Below, one piece after another: positions 40,298 through 49,244 of a stretch of DNA of 64,000 bases. Both the position numbers and the translations under genes were made by a program. The number at the start of each line of letters is the position of its first letter. Positions within the stretch are counted from its first letter, which is position 1. The notes under the pieces were generated by a model, which was not told the DNA's origin, made no database searches, and saw only the letters and a program-made list of their open reading frames with translations. The DNA is from Hymenobacter sublimis (GTDB taxonomy: Bacteria > Bacteroidota > Bacteroidia > Cytophagales > Hymenobacteraceae), in the NCBI RefSeq assembly GCF_023101345.1, contig NZ_CP095849.1:1-64000 (forward strand), in the 5' to 3' direction.

Positions 40298-42571
40298 TTA
40301 GTTCTTAGCGGGGGAGAAGCTGCGCAGGCGCAGCGAGTTGGTGAGCACCGACACCGAGCTCAGGGCCATGGCCCCGGCCGCGAGCATGGGCGAGAGCAAA
40401 ATGCCGAAGAAGGGGTAGAGCAGCCCCGCCGCCACCGGAATGCCCAGCGTGTTGTAGATGAAGGCGAAAAACAGGTTCTGCTTAATAGTGCGGATGGTCT
40501 GGCGCGAGAGCTCAATGGCCGTGACCACGCCCTGCAAATCCGAGCGCATGAGCGTGATGCCGGCCGCCTCCATGGCCACGTCGGTGCCGCCGCCCATGGC
40601 CAAACCGATGTCGGCCTGGGCCAGGGCCGGCGCGTCGTTGATGCCGTCGCCCACCATGGCCACGATGCGCCCTTCGGCCTGCAGCTCTTTGACTTTACCG
40701 GCCTTGCCACTGGGCAGCACCTCGGCGAAGTAGCGCGTGATGCCTACCTGCGCGGCTACCTGGGCCGCCGTCTGGGGGTTGTCGCCCGTCATCATCACCA
40801 CCTCGATGCCCATGGCCTGCAGGCGCTTGATGGCCGCAGCCGACGTGTCGCGCACGGTGTCGGCCACCCCGATGAGGCCCACGGCCTGCTGGTTAACGGC
40901 GACGTAGAGCACCGTTTTGGCCTGGCCCAGCAGCTCGTCAGCTTGCCGGCGCACGGCAGGCGAGAGGCTGATGCCGGCCTCGTCGAGCAGGCGGAAGTTG
41001 CCGATGAGCACGGCCTGCCCGTTGACGGACGCCTGCGCGCCTTTGCCCTCGATGGCCTGAAAACCGGTGGCCGGAATGGCCGGGGCCTGCTGGGCATCGG
41101 CGTAGCGCACCACGGCTTCGGCCAGCGGGTGCTCGCTCTGCCGCTCCACGGCGGCCACTACCTGCAGCAGCTGGCCCGCGTTCTGCCCCTCGGCGGGCAC
41201 AAAGTCCGTCACGGCCGGTTCGCCACGCGTGATGGTGCCGGTTTTGTCGAGCAGCACGGTGTTTACCTGGTGGGCTTTTTCCAGGGCCTCGGCGTTGCGA
41301 ATGAGCACGCCGTGCTCGGCGCCCTTGCCGGTGCTGACCATGATGGCCGTGGGCGTGGCCAGCCCCAGCGCGCAGGGACAGGCAATGATGAGCACGGCCA
41401 CGAAGTTGACCAAGGCCAGCGGAAGGCGGGCTTCCACCGGGGCCAGGTCAAACCAGAGCACGAAGGTGAGGATGGCAATGACCACCACCGTGGGCACGAA
41501 AATGGCGCTGACCTTATCCGCCAGCCGCTGGATGGGCGCCCGGCTGCCCTGGGCGTCTTCCACCAGCTTCACAATCTGCGAGAGCATGGTGTCGGCCCCC
41601 ACCTTGGTCACCCGGAAGCGGAACGAGCCCGTTTTGTTGAGCGTGGCGCCGAATACCGGGTCGCCGGTCTTCTTTTCCACCGGCAGGCTTTCGCCCGTGA
41701 GCATGGCCTCGTCCACGGCCGAGCGGCCTTCTTCAATAACGCCGTCGGTAGCTACCTTCTCGCCGGGGCGCACCACGACGAGGTCGCCCAGCTGCACCTG
41801 CTCGATGGGCACGTCCACCTCCTGGCCGTCGGGCCGCACCACCCGGGCCGTTTTGGCCTGCAAGCCCATCAGCGCCTTGATAGCGGCCGACGTTTGCGTC
41901 TTGGCCCGCAGCTCCAGCACTTTGCCCAGCAGAATCAGGGCAATGATGGTGGCCGTGGTGTCGTAGTACACTTCGGGCATCAGGCCCCGGCGCATAAACC
42001 AGCCCGGCACTACCGTAGCTGCGAGGCTATACAGAAAAGCCGCGCCCGTGCCCACGGCAATGAGCGTATCCATGTTGGCGGCGCGGTGCTTGAAGCCGTT
42101 CCAGGCCGAGGTGAAGAATTCGCGCCCGCTGTAGAACAGCACCGGCAGGGTCAGCACCAACAGCCCATAGTTCAGCCACTGCATGTTGACGCGGGCCATC
42201 ATGGCGGGCCAGAGCATGAGCATGCTCAGGGGCATGATGACGATGGCCAGCACCGTGGCTACCCAGAAGCGGCGCTTGAGCTTGACGTAGGCGAGGGCCT
42301 TTTGCTGGTCAATTTCCGCCTGCCGGTCGGCGGCGCTGGTGTCTGGCGCGCGCTCGGTTACGCCGTAGCCGGCCTTGACTACGGCCTCTTTTAAGGTGGC
42401 CGGGGTGGCCTGGGCGGGCAGGTATTCAATCGTCGCTTTTTCGGTAGCGAAGTTGACCATGGCCCGCTGCACCCCGGGCGTGCGGGTCAGGGACTTCTCA
42501 ACGAAGGACGCGCACGAGGCGCAGGTCATGCCTTCGATGTCGAGGGTTTCGGTCTTGGTCGTTGGTTCCAT
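40298..42571 (-). CDS. copA: Copper-exporting P1B-type ATPase
   Basis: This ATPase of 757 residues expels Cu(I) across the inner membrane. There is one N-terminal HMA domain with GMTCASC at residues 14-20. The transport site CPC is at 398-400, the phosphorylation motif DKTGT begins at D442, SEHPLAEAV marks the nucleotide domain, and MVGDGINDAPALAQAD is the hinge motif. The last helices contain FIYNTLGIP and MALSSVSVLTNSLRL, which identify the copper subgroup (IB-1). It heads the copA-cupredoxin-AraC operon and is preceded by two tandem bipartite elements, so strong metal-dependent control is expected. Confidence 0.95.
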   Translation of the reverse strand: MEPTTKTETLDIEGMTCASCASFVEKSLTRTPGVQRAMVNFATEKATIEYLPAQATPATLKEAVVKAGYGVTERAPDTSAADRQAEIDQQKALAYVKLKRRFWVATVLAIVIMPLSMLMLWPAMMARVNMQWLNYGLLVLTLPVLFYSGREFFTSAWNGFKHRAANMDTLIAVGTGAAFLYSLAATVVPGWFMRRGLMPEVYYDTTATIIALILLGKVLELRAKTQTSAAIKALMGLQAKTARVVRPDGQEVDVPIEQVQLGDLVVVRPGEKVATDGVIEEGRSAVDEAMLTGESLPVEKKTGDPVFGATLNKTGSFRFRVTKVGADTMLSQIVKLVEDAQGSRAPIQRLADKVSAIFVPTVVVIAILTFVLWFDLAPVEARLPLALVNFVAVLIIACPCALGLATPTAIMVSTGKGAEHGVLIRNAEALEKAHQVNTVLLDKTGTITRGEPAVTDFVPAEGQNAGQLLQVVAAVERQSEHPLAEAVVRYADAQQAPAIPATGFQAIEGKGAQASVNGQAVLIGNFRLLDEAGISLSPAVRRQADELLGQAKTVLYVAVNQQAVGLIGVADTVRDTSAAAIKRLQAMGIEVVMMTGDNPQTAAQVAAQVGITRYFAEVLPSGKAGKVKELQAEGRIVAMVGDGINDAPALAQADIGLAMGGGTDVAMEAAGITLMRSDLQGVVTAIELSRQTIRTIKQNLFFAFIYNTLGIPVAAGLLYPFFGILLSPMLAAGAMALSSVSVLTNSLRLRSFSPAKN

Positions 42572-42640
42572 AGAAATAAGCAGCCGTAGTGCTGCATTGG
42601 GCCGGGAAACCCAAGGCTCCCTAGGCTAGAATGTACAGTA

Positions 42641-42758
42641 CAAAGGAACGGCGCCCCTGCGGCGGGGTTAGTACGGAATCTCACCCGAAACTTGCATAAT
42701 TTGCACGTTGCAGGTGGACAAGGGATTTACATAATCCGGCCGAAGGCTTGCATAATTT
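42641..42758 (-). promoter_or_regulatory. copA promoter with two tandem bipartite elements
   Basis: On the minus strand, the proximal element is AAATTATGCAAG (42702-42691), 15 bp, CGTA (42675-42672). The distal one is AAATTATGCAAG (42758-42747), 15 bp, TGTA (42731-42728). The two are 56 bp apart. TTCCTTTG at 42648-42641 is a one-mismatch -7 element, 54 bp from the proximal box start, the same spacing as at other promoters of the set. Confidence 0.75.
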
Positions 42759-42923
42759 TGCGCTGCTTGCCGGGGGCTTTTTTCCCTGACTGCCGCCTAA
42801 AACAGCCTGATGGCCATTTGCGGTCCTTTTTCGCAGGTTAAGCGGCCACCCACAGGAACGGCCCGGAAACTCTTTATTTAGAAATGGGGTAGATAAGCGG
42901 TACCGCCTTTTCGTGGAGAAGTC

Positions 42924-42931
42924 TACTTTTG
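42924..42931 (+). promoter_or_regulatory. -7 element of the secreted Cys/His-rich gene
   Basis: TACTTTTG, a perfect TAnnTTTG match, lies 19 bp before the start at 42951. No convincing bipartite box sits 54 bp upstream. The 380-bp region between copA and this gene holds only control DNA. Confidence 0.6.
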
Positions 42932-42950
42932 CGGTTGCTTAGCGCCTGTC

Positions 42951-43433
42951 ATGTTCCGTAGCCTGTTCCCCTTCCGCCGTTTGCTGGCGACGAGCTTCCT
43001 GCTCGTCTTCGTCAACGTGTTCGTGGGCCAGTGCTACTGCGCCACGCTTAACCCAGTGCAAGCGGCCCCGGTGGCCAAGGTCACCCCGCCGCAGAAGCCT
43101 TCACACCCTGGCTGCCACGGTCACGGCAATGCCACGGCAAAGCAGCAACCCACCAAGACCAAGCAGGACCATGCCCAGCACAACTCCAAGCCCGTGGGCA
43201 AGGATGACTGCTGCAAGGACAACTCGGCTGCTATCCTTAAGTCCCTCACAACGCCGGCTGAAAAGCAGCTGATGACACCCGCGCCGGCCTTGTTGCCGGC
43301 CAGCAGCGACTTCTTTTTCCGGCCCGCTGCCGGACAGTGGGACCGCACCCACTCGGTCGTTCTGGTGCTCCGCGAGCACCTGCCCCCCAAAATACCCGAC
43401 ATCCGCATCTTTATTCAGTCCCTGACGGTCTGA
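42951..43433 (+). CDS. Secreted Cys/His-rich protein, copper-linked
   Basis: This exported protein of 160 residues has a signal ending near FVGQCYC. The mature part has SHPGCHGHGN, a Lys/Gln/His stretch (TKTKQDHAQH), GKDDCCKDN, and a C-terminal REHLPPKIPDIRIFIQSL that looks like a conserved terminal motif. Soft-metal ligands are plentiful. It is divergent from copA and ahead of the periplasmic copper proteins and CusABC genes. The function is inferred as metal binding; the family is not named. Confidence 0.65.
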   Translation: MFRSLFPFRRLLATSFLLVFVNVFVGQCYCATLNPVQAAPVAKVTPPQKPSHPGCHGHGNATAKQQPTKTKQDHAQHNSKPVGKDDCCKDNSAAILKSLTTPAEKQLMTPAPALLPASSDFFFRPAAGQWDRTHSVVLVLREHLPPKIPDIRIFIQSLTV

Positions 43434-43448
43434 TTGATTTGACGCGCC

Positions 43449-43495
43449 CAAGGCTCGCCCTGGCATAGCTCTGCTATGTCCGGGGCGGGCCTTTG
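43449..43495 (+). terminator. Hairpin after the Cys/His-rich gene
   Basis: AAGGC-CGCCC-GGCATAG pairs with CTATGTCC-GGGCG-GCCTT around a small loop, with minor bulges. It lies 16 bp after the stop codon. The T-run is short, so termination may be partial. Confidence 0.5.
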
Positions 43496-43567
43496 CATTG
43501 TCGTGTCCGCCCGGCGCTTAGCTGCCCCCTCCCTCCTTCATCTTCCTGGTTTTACCCTCGCCTGACA

Positions 43568-43699
43568 ATGAAAAGTTGTTGCGAAGAAGCCGGCGCACCC
43601 GCCCCCCTAGGCCCGGTTCGCCGCCTGCTGTCCTACCTGCTCTACGCCGCGGTAGCTGCCGGGCTGGGCATCGTGCTCTGGCAGCAGTTTCAGGCCTAG
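43568..43699 (+). CDS. Small membrane protein, 43 aa
   Basis: The ATG at 43568 gives MKSCCEEAGAPAPLG, then one membrane helix (LLSYLLYAAVAAGLGIVLWQ) and a short tail. The two adjacent N-terminal Cys face the cytosol or periplasm depending on topology and could bind copper. Such mini-proteins often accompany metal efflux systems. It is likely to be a true gene because the frame has a clean hydrophobic helix and codon use like its neighbours. There is no known family. Confidence 0.55.
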   Translation: MKSCCEEAGAPAPLGPVRRLLSYLLYAAVAAGLGIVLWQQFQA

Positions 43700-43767
43700 C
43701 CGCCCGGCAGCAGCGCCCCGGACTACTGGATATAGTCTCCCCATCAGTTTAACCCCATTCCCCTTTT

Positions 43768-44715
43768 ATGCACCGCATACCGCTTTCCCTGCTGGCCCTG
43801 GCCGGCCTGCTCACCGCCAGCAGCTGCTCGTCCGAAACCGAGTCCAGCAAAACCACCGACACCGTCACCACGCCCACCAACGGCCCGGCCGAAGGCACCG
43901 CCGAGCATGGCGGGGGCCACACCTACGCCTGCCCCATGCACCCGGAAATCACCAGCACCAAAGAGGGCGACAAGTGCCCCAAGTGCGGCATGAACCTGGA
44001 ACACAACGACAAGGTGGCCAACGGCAAAACTTACGAAATGAAGCTGGTGCCCACGCCCACGCAGGTGACGGCCGGGCAGCCCACCACGCTGGCCTTCACG
44101 CCCGTGGAGACGGGCAAAGGCTCCGCACCCGTGCCCCTGGACGTGGTGCACGAAAAGAAGATTCACCTCATCATCGTCAGCAAGGACCTGGGCCAGTTCT
44201 ACCACGAGCACCCCGAGTACACGGCTGAGGGCGACTACAAAGTGCAGTACACCTTCCCCAAGGGCGGCGACTACGTGCTGTTTCAGGACTATACGCCTAC
44301 CGGCTCGGGGCACCAGCTCGGTCGCCAGCCCCTCACCGTGAAGGGCGCAGCCTATGCGCCGGTCAAGTTCAAGAACGACGACATGCAATGGGAGAAGGAC
44401 GGCTATAAGGCCACCCTCGCCTTCGACAAAGACCTGAAAGTGGGCCAGCTGCTGGGCATGAAAATCAACATCAGCAAGGACGGCCAGCCGGTGACGGACC
44501 TCGCCAACTACCTCGGCGCGCTGGGCCACGTGGTGGTAATCAGCGAGGACACCGAGCAGTACCTGCACGTGCATCCCAACGACCAGGCCGACAAAGGCCC
44601 CAACATCGGCTTCAACACCAACTTCGAAAAGCCCGGACTGTACCGCGTGTTCCTCCAGTTTAACCACGCCGGTAAGATTCACACCGGTGACTTCACCATC
44701 AACGTGAAGGCCTAG
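43768..44715 (+). CDS. Lipoprotein with heavy-metal-binding domain
   Basis: This lipoprotein of 315 residues has a signal ending LLTASSC. A short linker precedes the heavy-metal-binding domain YACPMHPEITSTKEGDKCPK with CGM following at about residue 70, the pattern C-P-M-H-P-E...C-P-K-C-G-M. The rest is two beta domains (YEMKLVPTPTQVTAGQPTTL; PVPLDVVHEKKIHLIIVSKD) with late YLHVHPNDQAD. Such proteins bind Cu(I) or Ag(I) in the periplasm or outer membrane and feed Cus-type pumps. It begins the series of periplasmic copper genes before the CusC-like gene. Confidence 0.8.
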   Translation: MHRIPLSLLALAGLLTASSCSSETESSKTTDTVTTPTNGPAEGTAEHGGGHTYACPMHPEITSTKEGDKCPKCGMNLEHNDKVANGKTYEMKLVPTPTQVTAGQPTTLAFTPVETGKGSAPVPLDVVHEKKIHLIIVSKDLGQFYHEHPEYTAEGDYKVQYTFPKGGDYVLFQDYTPTGSGHQLGRQPLTVKGAAYAPVKFKNDDMQWEKDGYKATLAFDKDLKVGQLLGMKINISKDGQPVTDLANYLGALGHVVVISEDTEQYLHVHPNDQADKGPNIGFNTNFEKPGLYRVFLQFNHAGKIHTGDFTINVKA

Positions 44716-44777
44716 CGTGTGGGCTGGCCCCCTTCCGGCTTGCCTCTCTCTTTCTTCAACTTTCCCCAACCACACCC

Positions 44778-45500
44778 ATGAAAAAGTCCGCTTTTTTCCT
44801 CGCAGCCCTTTGCTCGGGCTCCCTGCTGGTTGCCAGCTGCAACAGCGACAAGGCCGCCGATTCGACGGCTACTACCACCGAAACGACCACCGCCGAGGGC
44901 ACCGCCTCCGGTGACATGGCCGGCATGGACCACTCCGCCGGGGCTACGGGCAGCGCCGCGGCCGGCGACTCGCCCCAACTGGTGGCCATGAACGAGATGA
45001 TGCAGAAGATGCACGCCAGCAAGCCCAAGGGCAACACCGACCACGACTTCGCCCACCACATGCTGGAGCACCACAAGGGCGCTGTTGTCATGGCCGACAT
45101 TCAGCTGCGCGACGGCAAAGACGCCACCATGCGCCAGATGGCCGAGAAAATCAAAGCCGACCAGCAAAAGGAAATCGCCGAGCTGGAAGCGGCCGCCACC
45201 CGCCTCGACAACGCCCCGACCAACTACAAGCCCAACGACCCCACGGACCCCTTCACCAGCAAGATGAAGGCCTCGATGGACGCCATGATGCCGATGCCAA
45301 AAAGCGTGGCCGACCCGGACATGAACTTCAACATGCTCATGACCATGCACCACCAGAGCGCCGTGGACATGGCCAAGGCCGAGCTGGCCCACGGCAAAGA
45401 CACCAAGCTCAAGCAGATGGCCCAGCAGATAATAGATGCCCAGGAGAAGGAAATAGCGGCCTTCAAGGACTGGCACAATAAGAACGCCGACAAAATGTAG
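44778..45500 (+). CDS. DUF305 lipoprotein, third copy
   Basis: This lipoprotein has 240 residues and a signal ending LLVASC. An N-terminal Thr/Ala-rich linker includes GDMAGMDHSAG, a Met/His motif. Two DUF305 units follow: DHDFAHHMLEHHKGAVVMAD and MNFNMLMTMHHQSAVDMAKA, each followed by KQMAQQI or RQMAEKI. Among the three DUF305 proteins in the window it is the most Met-rich. Location between heavy-metal-binding proteins indicates a periplasmic copper buffering role, inferred. Confidence 0.87.
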   Translation: MKKSAFFLAALCSGSLLVASCNSDKAADSTATTTETTTAEGTASGDMAGMDHSAGATGSAAAGDSPQLVAMNEMMQKMHASKPKGNTDHDFAHHMLEHHKGAVVMADIQLRDGKDATMRQMAEKIKADQQKEIAELEAAATRLDNAPTNYKPNDPTDPFTSKMKASMDAMMPMPKSVADPDMNFNMLMTMHHQSAVDMAKAELAHGKDTKLKQMAQQIIDAQEKEIAAFKDWHNKNADKM

Positions 45501-45541
45501 CCCGAAGGCTACTCCAACCCACTTTACTCATAACCCCTCCC

Positions 45542-46093
45542 ATGAAGATTTCGCAAATTCTCGCCGCCGCCCTGTTGCTCGCCGCCCCGCTCACCGTTGC
45601 CGCTCAGCACAGCCACAAGCCCGGCACCGCTGCCCACGGCCACAAAGCCGCCGGCGAAACCCACGCCCACAAATCCCCCCACGGCGGAACGGTCCGCACG
45701 GCCGGCAAGTACCACCTCGAACTGGTGCAGCAAGCCGGGGAGGTGCACGTGTACCTGCTCGACGCCAACGAGAAAACCATGCCGCTGGACCGTTCCACCG
45801 GCACGGCCATGCTGCTGAGCACGGCGGGCAAAACCACCAGCGTGAAGCTGACGCCCACCGGCGACCATTTCGTGGCCGCCGTGCCCGCCGGCACTACCCT
45901 GCGCACGGCCATCGTGAGCCTGAAAGCCAACGGCAGCTCGCTCAGCGCCCGCTTTGAAAAGCTCGACGCGGCGGCCAAAGCCAGCAAGGCCACGGCCGCC
46001 GCCTACACCTGCCCCATGAACTGCGAAGGCTCGGCCAGCGACAAGCCCGGCAGCTGCCCGAAGTGCGGCATGGCCCTGGTGAAAAAGTCATAG
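45542..46093 (+). CDS. His-rich exported protein with C-terminal heavy-metal-binding domain
   Basis: This protein of 183 residues has a signal ending TVAAQ. The N-terminal mature region is His-rich (HSHKPGTAAHGHKAAG, THAHKSPHGG). A beta domain follows with YHLELVQQAGEVHVYLLDAN. The C-terminus is YTCPMNCEGSASDKPGSCPK with CGM, a heavy-metal-binding domain in which the second ligand group (MHP) is MNC. A periplasmic metal scavenger upstream of the CusABC genes is the likely role. Confidence 0.8.
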   Translation: MKISQILAAALLLAAPLTVAAQHSHKPGTAAHGHKAAGETHAHKSPHGGTVRTAGKYHLELVQQAGEVHVYLLDANEKTMPLDRSTGTAMLLSTAGKTTSVKLTPTGDHFVAAVPAGTTLRTAIVSLKANGSSLSARFEKLDAAAKASKATAAAYTCPMNCEGSASDKPGSCPKCGMALVKKS

Positions 46094-46108
46094 ACGTCGC
46101 CTGCTTTT

Positions 46109-46125
46109 CGGACGCCGGGCGTCCG
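46109..46125. other. Short GC hairpin between the metal-binding gene and cusC
   Basis: CGGACGCC-G-GGCGTCCG: 8-bp arms with a one-base centre and no T-run. It may slow transcription or protect the mRNA end. Confidence 0.45.
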
Positions 46126-46195
46126 GACCCGCTTCGTCCAGGTCGTCTGCCGCTGCAACGGTAGGCGGCCCGCTGGCTCGCTCTAACCTGATTAT

Positions 46196-47440
46196 ATGAA
46201 GTATCTGAAATTGAGAAGTGGCGTGCGTTTCCTGCTGGTTCTGGCCCTTTTGCTGGGATTAGGTTTCGAAGCTGCGCGCGCCCAAACCATCATCAGCCTG
46301 GACAGCGCCGAAGCCCAGAGCCTGCGCCGGCACCCCCGGCTGCGGCAGTCAACCCAGGAAATTGAGGAGCAGCGCGCCCTCAAGCGGGGCTCGTTTGCGC
46401 CCGCCAACCCGGACTTTCTGTTCTCGGCCCCTACCGGCGAGATGTGGGCCCCGGGCGTGGTGCAAACCATCGACCTGCCCAACGTCTACCGCCAGCAGCG
46501 GCGCGTGGCGCAGGCCGGTATTACCCTGGCCGAGCGCAACCGCGACGTGAGCCGGGCCAGCGTGCTGCGCGACACCCGCCTGGCGTACCTGACCCTGCAG
46601 TTTGCCGAGGCCCAGGTGCGGCAGCTCACCTACCAGGACAGCTTGTTTCGCGTGCTGCGCCTGGCCACCGAGCGTTTGTTTACGGCCGGCGAAGTCACCT
46701 CTCTGCAGCGCATCAGCACCGACGCCGAAGCCCGGCAGGTGACCGTGCTGCTGCAGCAAGCCACCGCCGACCGACAGGCCGCCCAGCGCCGCCTGGCCTT
46801 GCTGCTGGGCCGCCCCAGCGAAGCCCTGGCCACCAGCACCGACCTGGGCCGCACCGGCGCGGAGCTGGCTCAAACGGGCTCGGCGCTGCTCGCGGGCCTG
46901 CCCACCGAGGACAGCACGGCCCTGGTGCGCAGCCCCACGCTGGCCGCCGCCACCCAAAACGTAGCGCTGAGCCAGTCGGGCATCAGCCTGGTGCGGGCCC
47001 GGCGCACGCCGGCCCTCACCCTCGGGTACCAAAACCAAGCGTTTGAGAACTCAGCCCTGAAATACCGCTTCCAGTTCGGCCTGTCGGTGCCCATCTGGTT
47101 CTGGACCTACCGTTCTCAGCTGCAGGCGGCCACGGCCCGCTCGCAGGCCGCAAGCTACCAGCTGCAGGCCCAGCGCCTGGAGCTGAGCTCGCAGTACCAG
47201 CAGGCCCTGGCCGACACGCGCAAGTTCTCGGCCTCGCTGGGCTACTACGAGCAAACCGGGCTGCCGCAGTCGCGGGCCATCATCAGCCAGTCGCAGCGCC
47301 TGTTTCGGGCCGGCGAAGTAAGCTACCTGCAGCTCATCCTGAGCCTGAACCAGGCCTTTGCCATCCAGAATACCTACCTGACGACCATTCGGGACTACCG
47401 CCAGGCCCTCATCGAACTTAACTACCTGCGGGGTGAATAA
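46196..47440 (+). CDS. Outer-membrane efflux protein (TolC/CusC/CzcC family)
   Basis: This exported protein of 414 residues has a signal ending EAARAQ. Two outer-membrane efflux repeats contain long helices: SLDSAEAQSLRRHPRLRQST early, VLLQQATADRQAAQRRLALL in the middle, and YLQLILSLNQAFAIQNTYLT at the end. It forms the trimeric outer-membrane channel of the RND metal pump encoded downstream. It lacks the N-terminal acylated Cys of E. coli CusC. The following gene starts 1 bp after its stop. Confidence 0.87.
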   Translation: MKYLKLRSGVRFLLVLALLLGLGFEAARAQTIISLDSAEAQSLRRHPRLRQSTQEIEEQRALKRGSFAPANPDFLFSAPTGEMWAPGVVQTIDLPNVYRQQRRVAQAGITLAERNRDVSRASVLRDTRLAYLTLQFAEAQVRQLTYQDSLFRVLRLATERLFTAGEVTSLQRISTDAEARQVTVLLQQATADRQAAQRRLALLLGRPSEALATSTDLGRTGAELAQTGSALLAGLPTEDSTALVRSPTLAAATQNVALSQSGISLVRARRTPALTLGYQNQAFENSALKYRFQFGLSVPIWFWTYRSQLQAATARSQAASYQLQAQRLELSSQYQQALADTRKFSASLGYYEQTGLPQSRAIISQSQRLFRAGEVSYLQLILSLNQAFAIQNTYLTTIRDYRQALIELNYLRGE

Positions 47441-47441
47441 C

Positions 47442-48068
47442 ATGAAACAACTCCTGATTTTGCTCCTGGGCCTGCTTGTGCTGAGCGGCACGGCCTACGC
47501 CCACGGGGGCGAGGACCACGGCGACGGGCCCAAGGCCGGCACGGCGGCGGGCGCCACGTCCTTTTCCGTGGCCACGCTCTCGGAACAGTTCGAGGCCCTG
47601 CTGCGCTACGAGCCCCTGGAAGGGGGTAAGCCCGCCGATTTGCGCCTGTTCCTCTCCGACTACGCCACCAACGCCCCGATCAAGGGCGCCAAGCTCACGC
47701 TCACCAACCCGGAAGATGCCAACCTGAAATGGGCCGTGAAAGAGCAGGAGCCGGGCGTGTACCTCGTCGAAGGCCAGTTTCCGGCCAACAAGGCTTACAG
47801 CTTCGCCCTCAACATCGTGGCGGGTGAGAAAGCCGATTTGCTCTTGCTCGAAGGCATCAAAGTAGGAGAGAAGCTGCCCGTCGCCGCGGCTCCCCACGCG
47901 GAGGCAACCGGGCTCTTTTCCTCCTGGAAAACCATCCTGGCCTTGACCGGGGCCTTTGTGCTCGGCATCGTACTCACGGCCCTGCTCATGCGCCGACGCC
48001 GTCCCGAGCCCGTGCCCCAGACTTCCGAGCAGGCGTTGACCGCCAGCCGCCGCACCCCCTTCCCTTAA
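47442..48068 (+). CDS. Exported protein with HGGEDHG motif, between cusC and cusB
   Basis: This protein has 208 residues. ATG 47442 is used; a GTG 9 bp earlier overlaps cusC. A signal peptide (MKQLLILLLGLLVLSGTAYA) ends before HGGEDHGDGPK, a His/Asp cluster that also begins the mature adaptor protein encoded next. A beta domain (LRLFLSDYATNAPIKGAKLT; EPGVYLVEGQFPANKAYSF) and a C-terminal membrane helix (ALTGAFVLGIVLTALLM) follow. It looks like a membrane-tethered metal-binding accessory of the pump. The shared motif suggests transfer of metal to the adaptor; this is inference. Confidence 0.7.
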   Translation: MKQLLILLLGLLVLSGTAYAHGGEDHGDGPKAGTAAGATSFSVATLSEQFEALLRYEPLEGGKPADLRLFLSDYATNAPIKGAKLTLTNPEDANLKWAVKEQEPGVYLVEGQFPANKAYSFALNIVAGEKADLLLLEGIKVGEKLPVAAAPHAEATGLFSSWKTILALTGAFVLGIVLTALLMRRRRPEPVPQTSEQALTASRRTPFP

Positions 48069-48080
48069 TGCTACCCCGAT

Positions 48081-49226
48081 ATGAAAACCAAGCATAAAAT
48101 CCTGGCCGTTACGGCCGCCGCGGGACTGGTCCTGACGGTGCTGCTCCCTCCACCGGGTTTGGTGCAGGCGCACGGTGGCGAAGACCACGGTGGCACGGCC
48201 AAAGCCAGCACCGGCGTGGCCCTTTCCGACGAGGTACTGCTGCCCAAGGAAAGCCAGTTCCTGTTTCAGGTGCGCACCAACCTGGCTGCTTTCTCCACCA
48301 CCTACAGCCGGGCCACGCTCTACGGCACGGTGTCGGCCGCGGCCGGGGGCGAGGGCCGCATCGTGGTGCCCCAGACCGGGCGCATCGTGAGCCTCGCGGC
48401 CCAGGTAGGCAAAACGGTGCGGGCCGGGCAGACCCTGGCCGTCATCGAGCAAACGCTGGATGCCACCCAGCAAATCGGCCTCAGCACCGAGCGGGCCAAC
48501 GCCCAGGCCGAGCTGCGCGCCGCCCAGCAGGACTACGCCCGCCTGCAGAGCATCGCCGACATCGCCGCCCGCAAGGACGTGGTGGCCGCCGAGCTGCGCC
48601 TGCGCCAAGCCCGCCAGAACGCCAGCATCTACAACGGCCAGGCCCAGCAGCGCCGCGTGAGCATCACCTCGCCCGTGAGCGGCACCGTGGACGTGTTTAA
48701 TCTCGCTGTCGGTCAACAAGTCAACCAGGGCGACGAGCTGTTTCGGGTCATCAACCCCGGCAAGCTGCGCGTCGAAGCCCAGGTGTTTGCCCAGGACCTG
48801 GACAAGGTCACGCCGGGCGCCATGTTCCGAATCGAAGGGCTGCAGGGCCAGACTGGCGTGCCCGCCCGCCTGGTGGTGTTCAGCAACGTGGTGAACCCGG
48901 TGAACCAGGCCCGCCAGCTGGTGCTGGAGCTTGATGCCCAGGAAGGCAGCGCCTACCGTGCCGGCCAGGCCGTGAACGTGCAGGTCGTGGGCCAGACCGG
49001 CGGGGGCAAGCCCCAGCTGGTGGTGCCCACCTCGGCCATCACCGACCTCAACGGCAAGCCCGTGGTGTTTGTGCACACCGAGCCCGAGCGGTTCAAGATT
49101 CGCTACGTGCAGCCCGGCGCCGTGAATGGCCAGCAGACCGTGCTGGTGCAGGGCGAAATCAACGAAAACGACCGGGTGGTCACCGCCGGCACCTACCAGC
49201 TCAAATCCATTTACCTCAACCAATAA
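48081..49226 (+). CDS. RND efflux periplasmic adaptor (CusB/CzcB family)
   Basis: This membrane-fusion protein of 381 residues has an exported start and an N-terminal HGGEDHGGTAKA. Lipoyl half-motifs are GRIVSLAAQVGKTVRAGQTL and VSITSPVSGTVDVFNLAVGQ, separated by a helical hairpin (RANAQAELRAAQQDYARLQS). The beta-barrel and membrane-proximal domains follow (PGKLRVEAQVFAQDLDKVTP; LVVPTSAITDLNGKPVVFVH). It links the RND pump to the outer-membrane channel. The N-terminal His cluster is a likely metal-loading site. Confidence 0.88.
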   Translation: MKTKHKILAVTAAAGLVLTVLLPPPGLVQAHGGEDHGGTAKASTGVALSDEVLLPKESQFLFQVRTNLAAFSTTYSRATLYGTVSAAAGGEGRIVVPQTGRIVSLAAQVGKTVRAGQTLAVIEQTLDATQQIGLSTERANAQAELRAAQQDYARLQSIADIAARKDVVAAELRLRQARQNASIYNGQAQQRRVSITSPVSGTVDVFNLAVGQQVNQGDELFRVINPGKLRVEAQVFAQDLDKVTPGAMFRIEGLQGQTGVPARLVVFSNVVNPVNQARQLVLELDAQEGSAYRAGQAVNVQVVGQTGGGKPQLVVPTSAITDLNGKPVVFVHTEPERFKIRYVQPGAVNGQQTVLVQGEINENDRVVTAGTYQLKSIYLNQ

Positions 49227-49244
49227 CCCTTTTCCCGTTTCCCT

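Noticed and set aside
39314..42394. Very long plus-strand open frame opposite copA and its partners
   Set aside because: It is the antisense shadow of three well-supported genes. The translation is His/Gln/Arg-rich without domains, as expected for the complement of GC-rich coding DNA.
42860..42931. A bipartite element for the gene at 42951
   Set aside because: A perfect -7 element exists, but the DNA about 54 bp upstream shows no ATGCAAG box; only a weak GGTA matches the second half.
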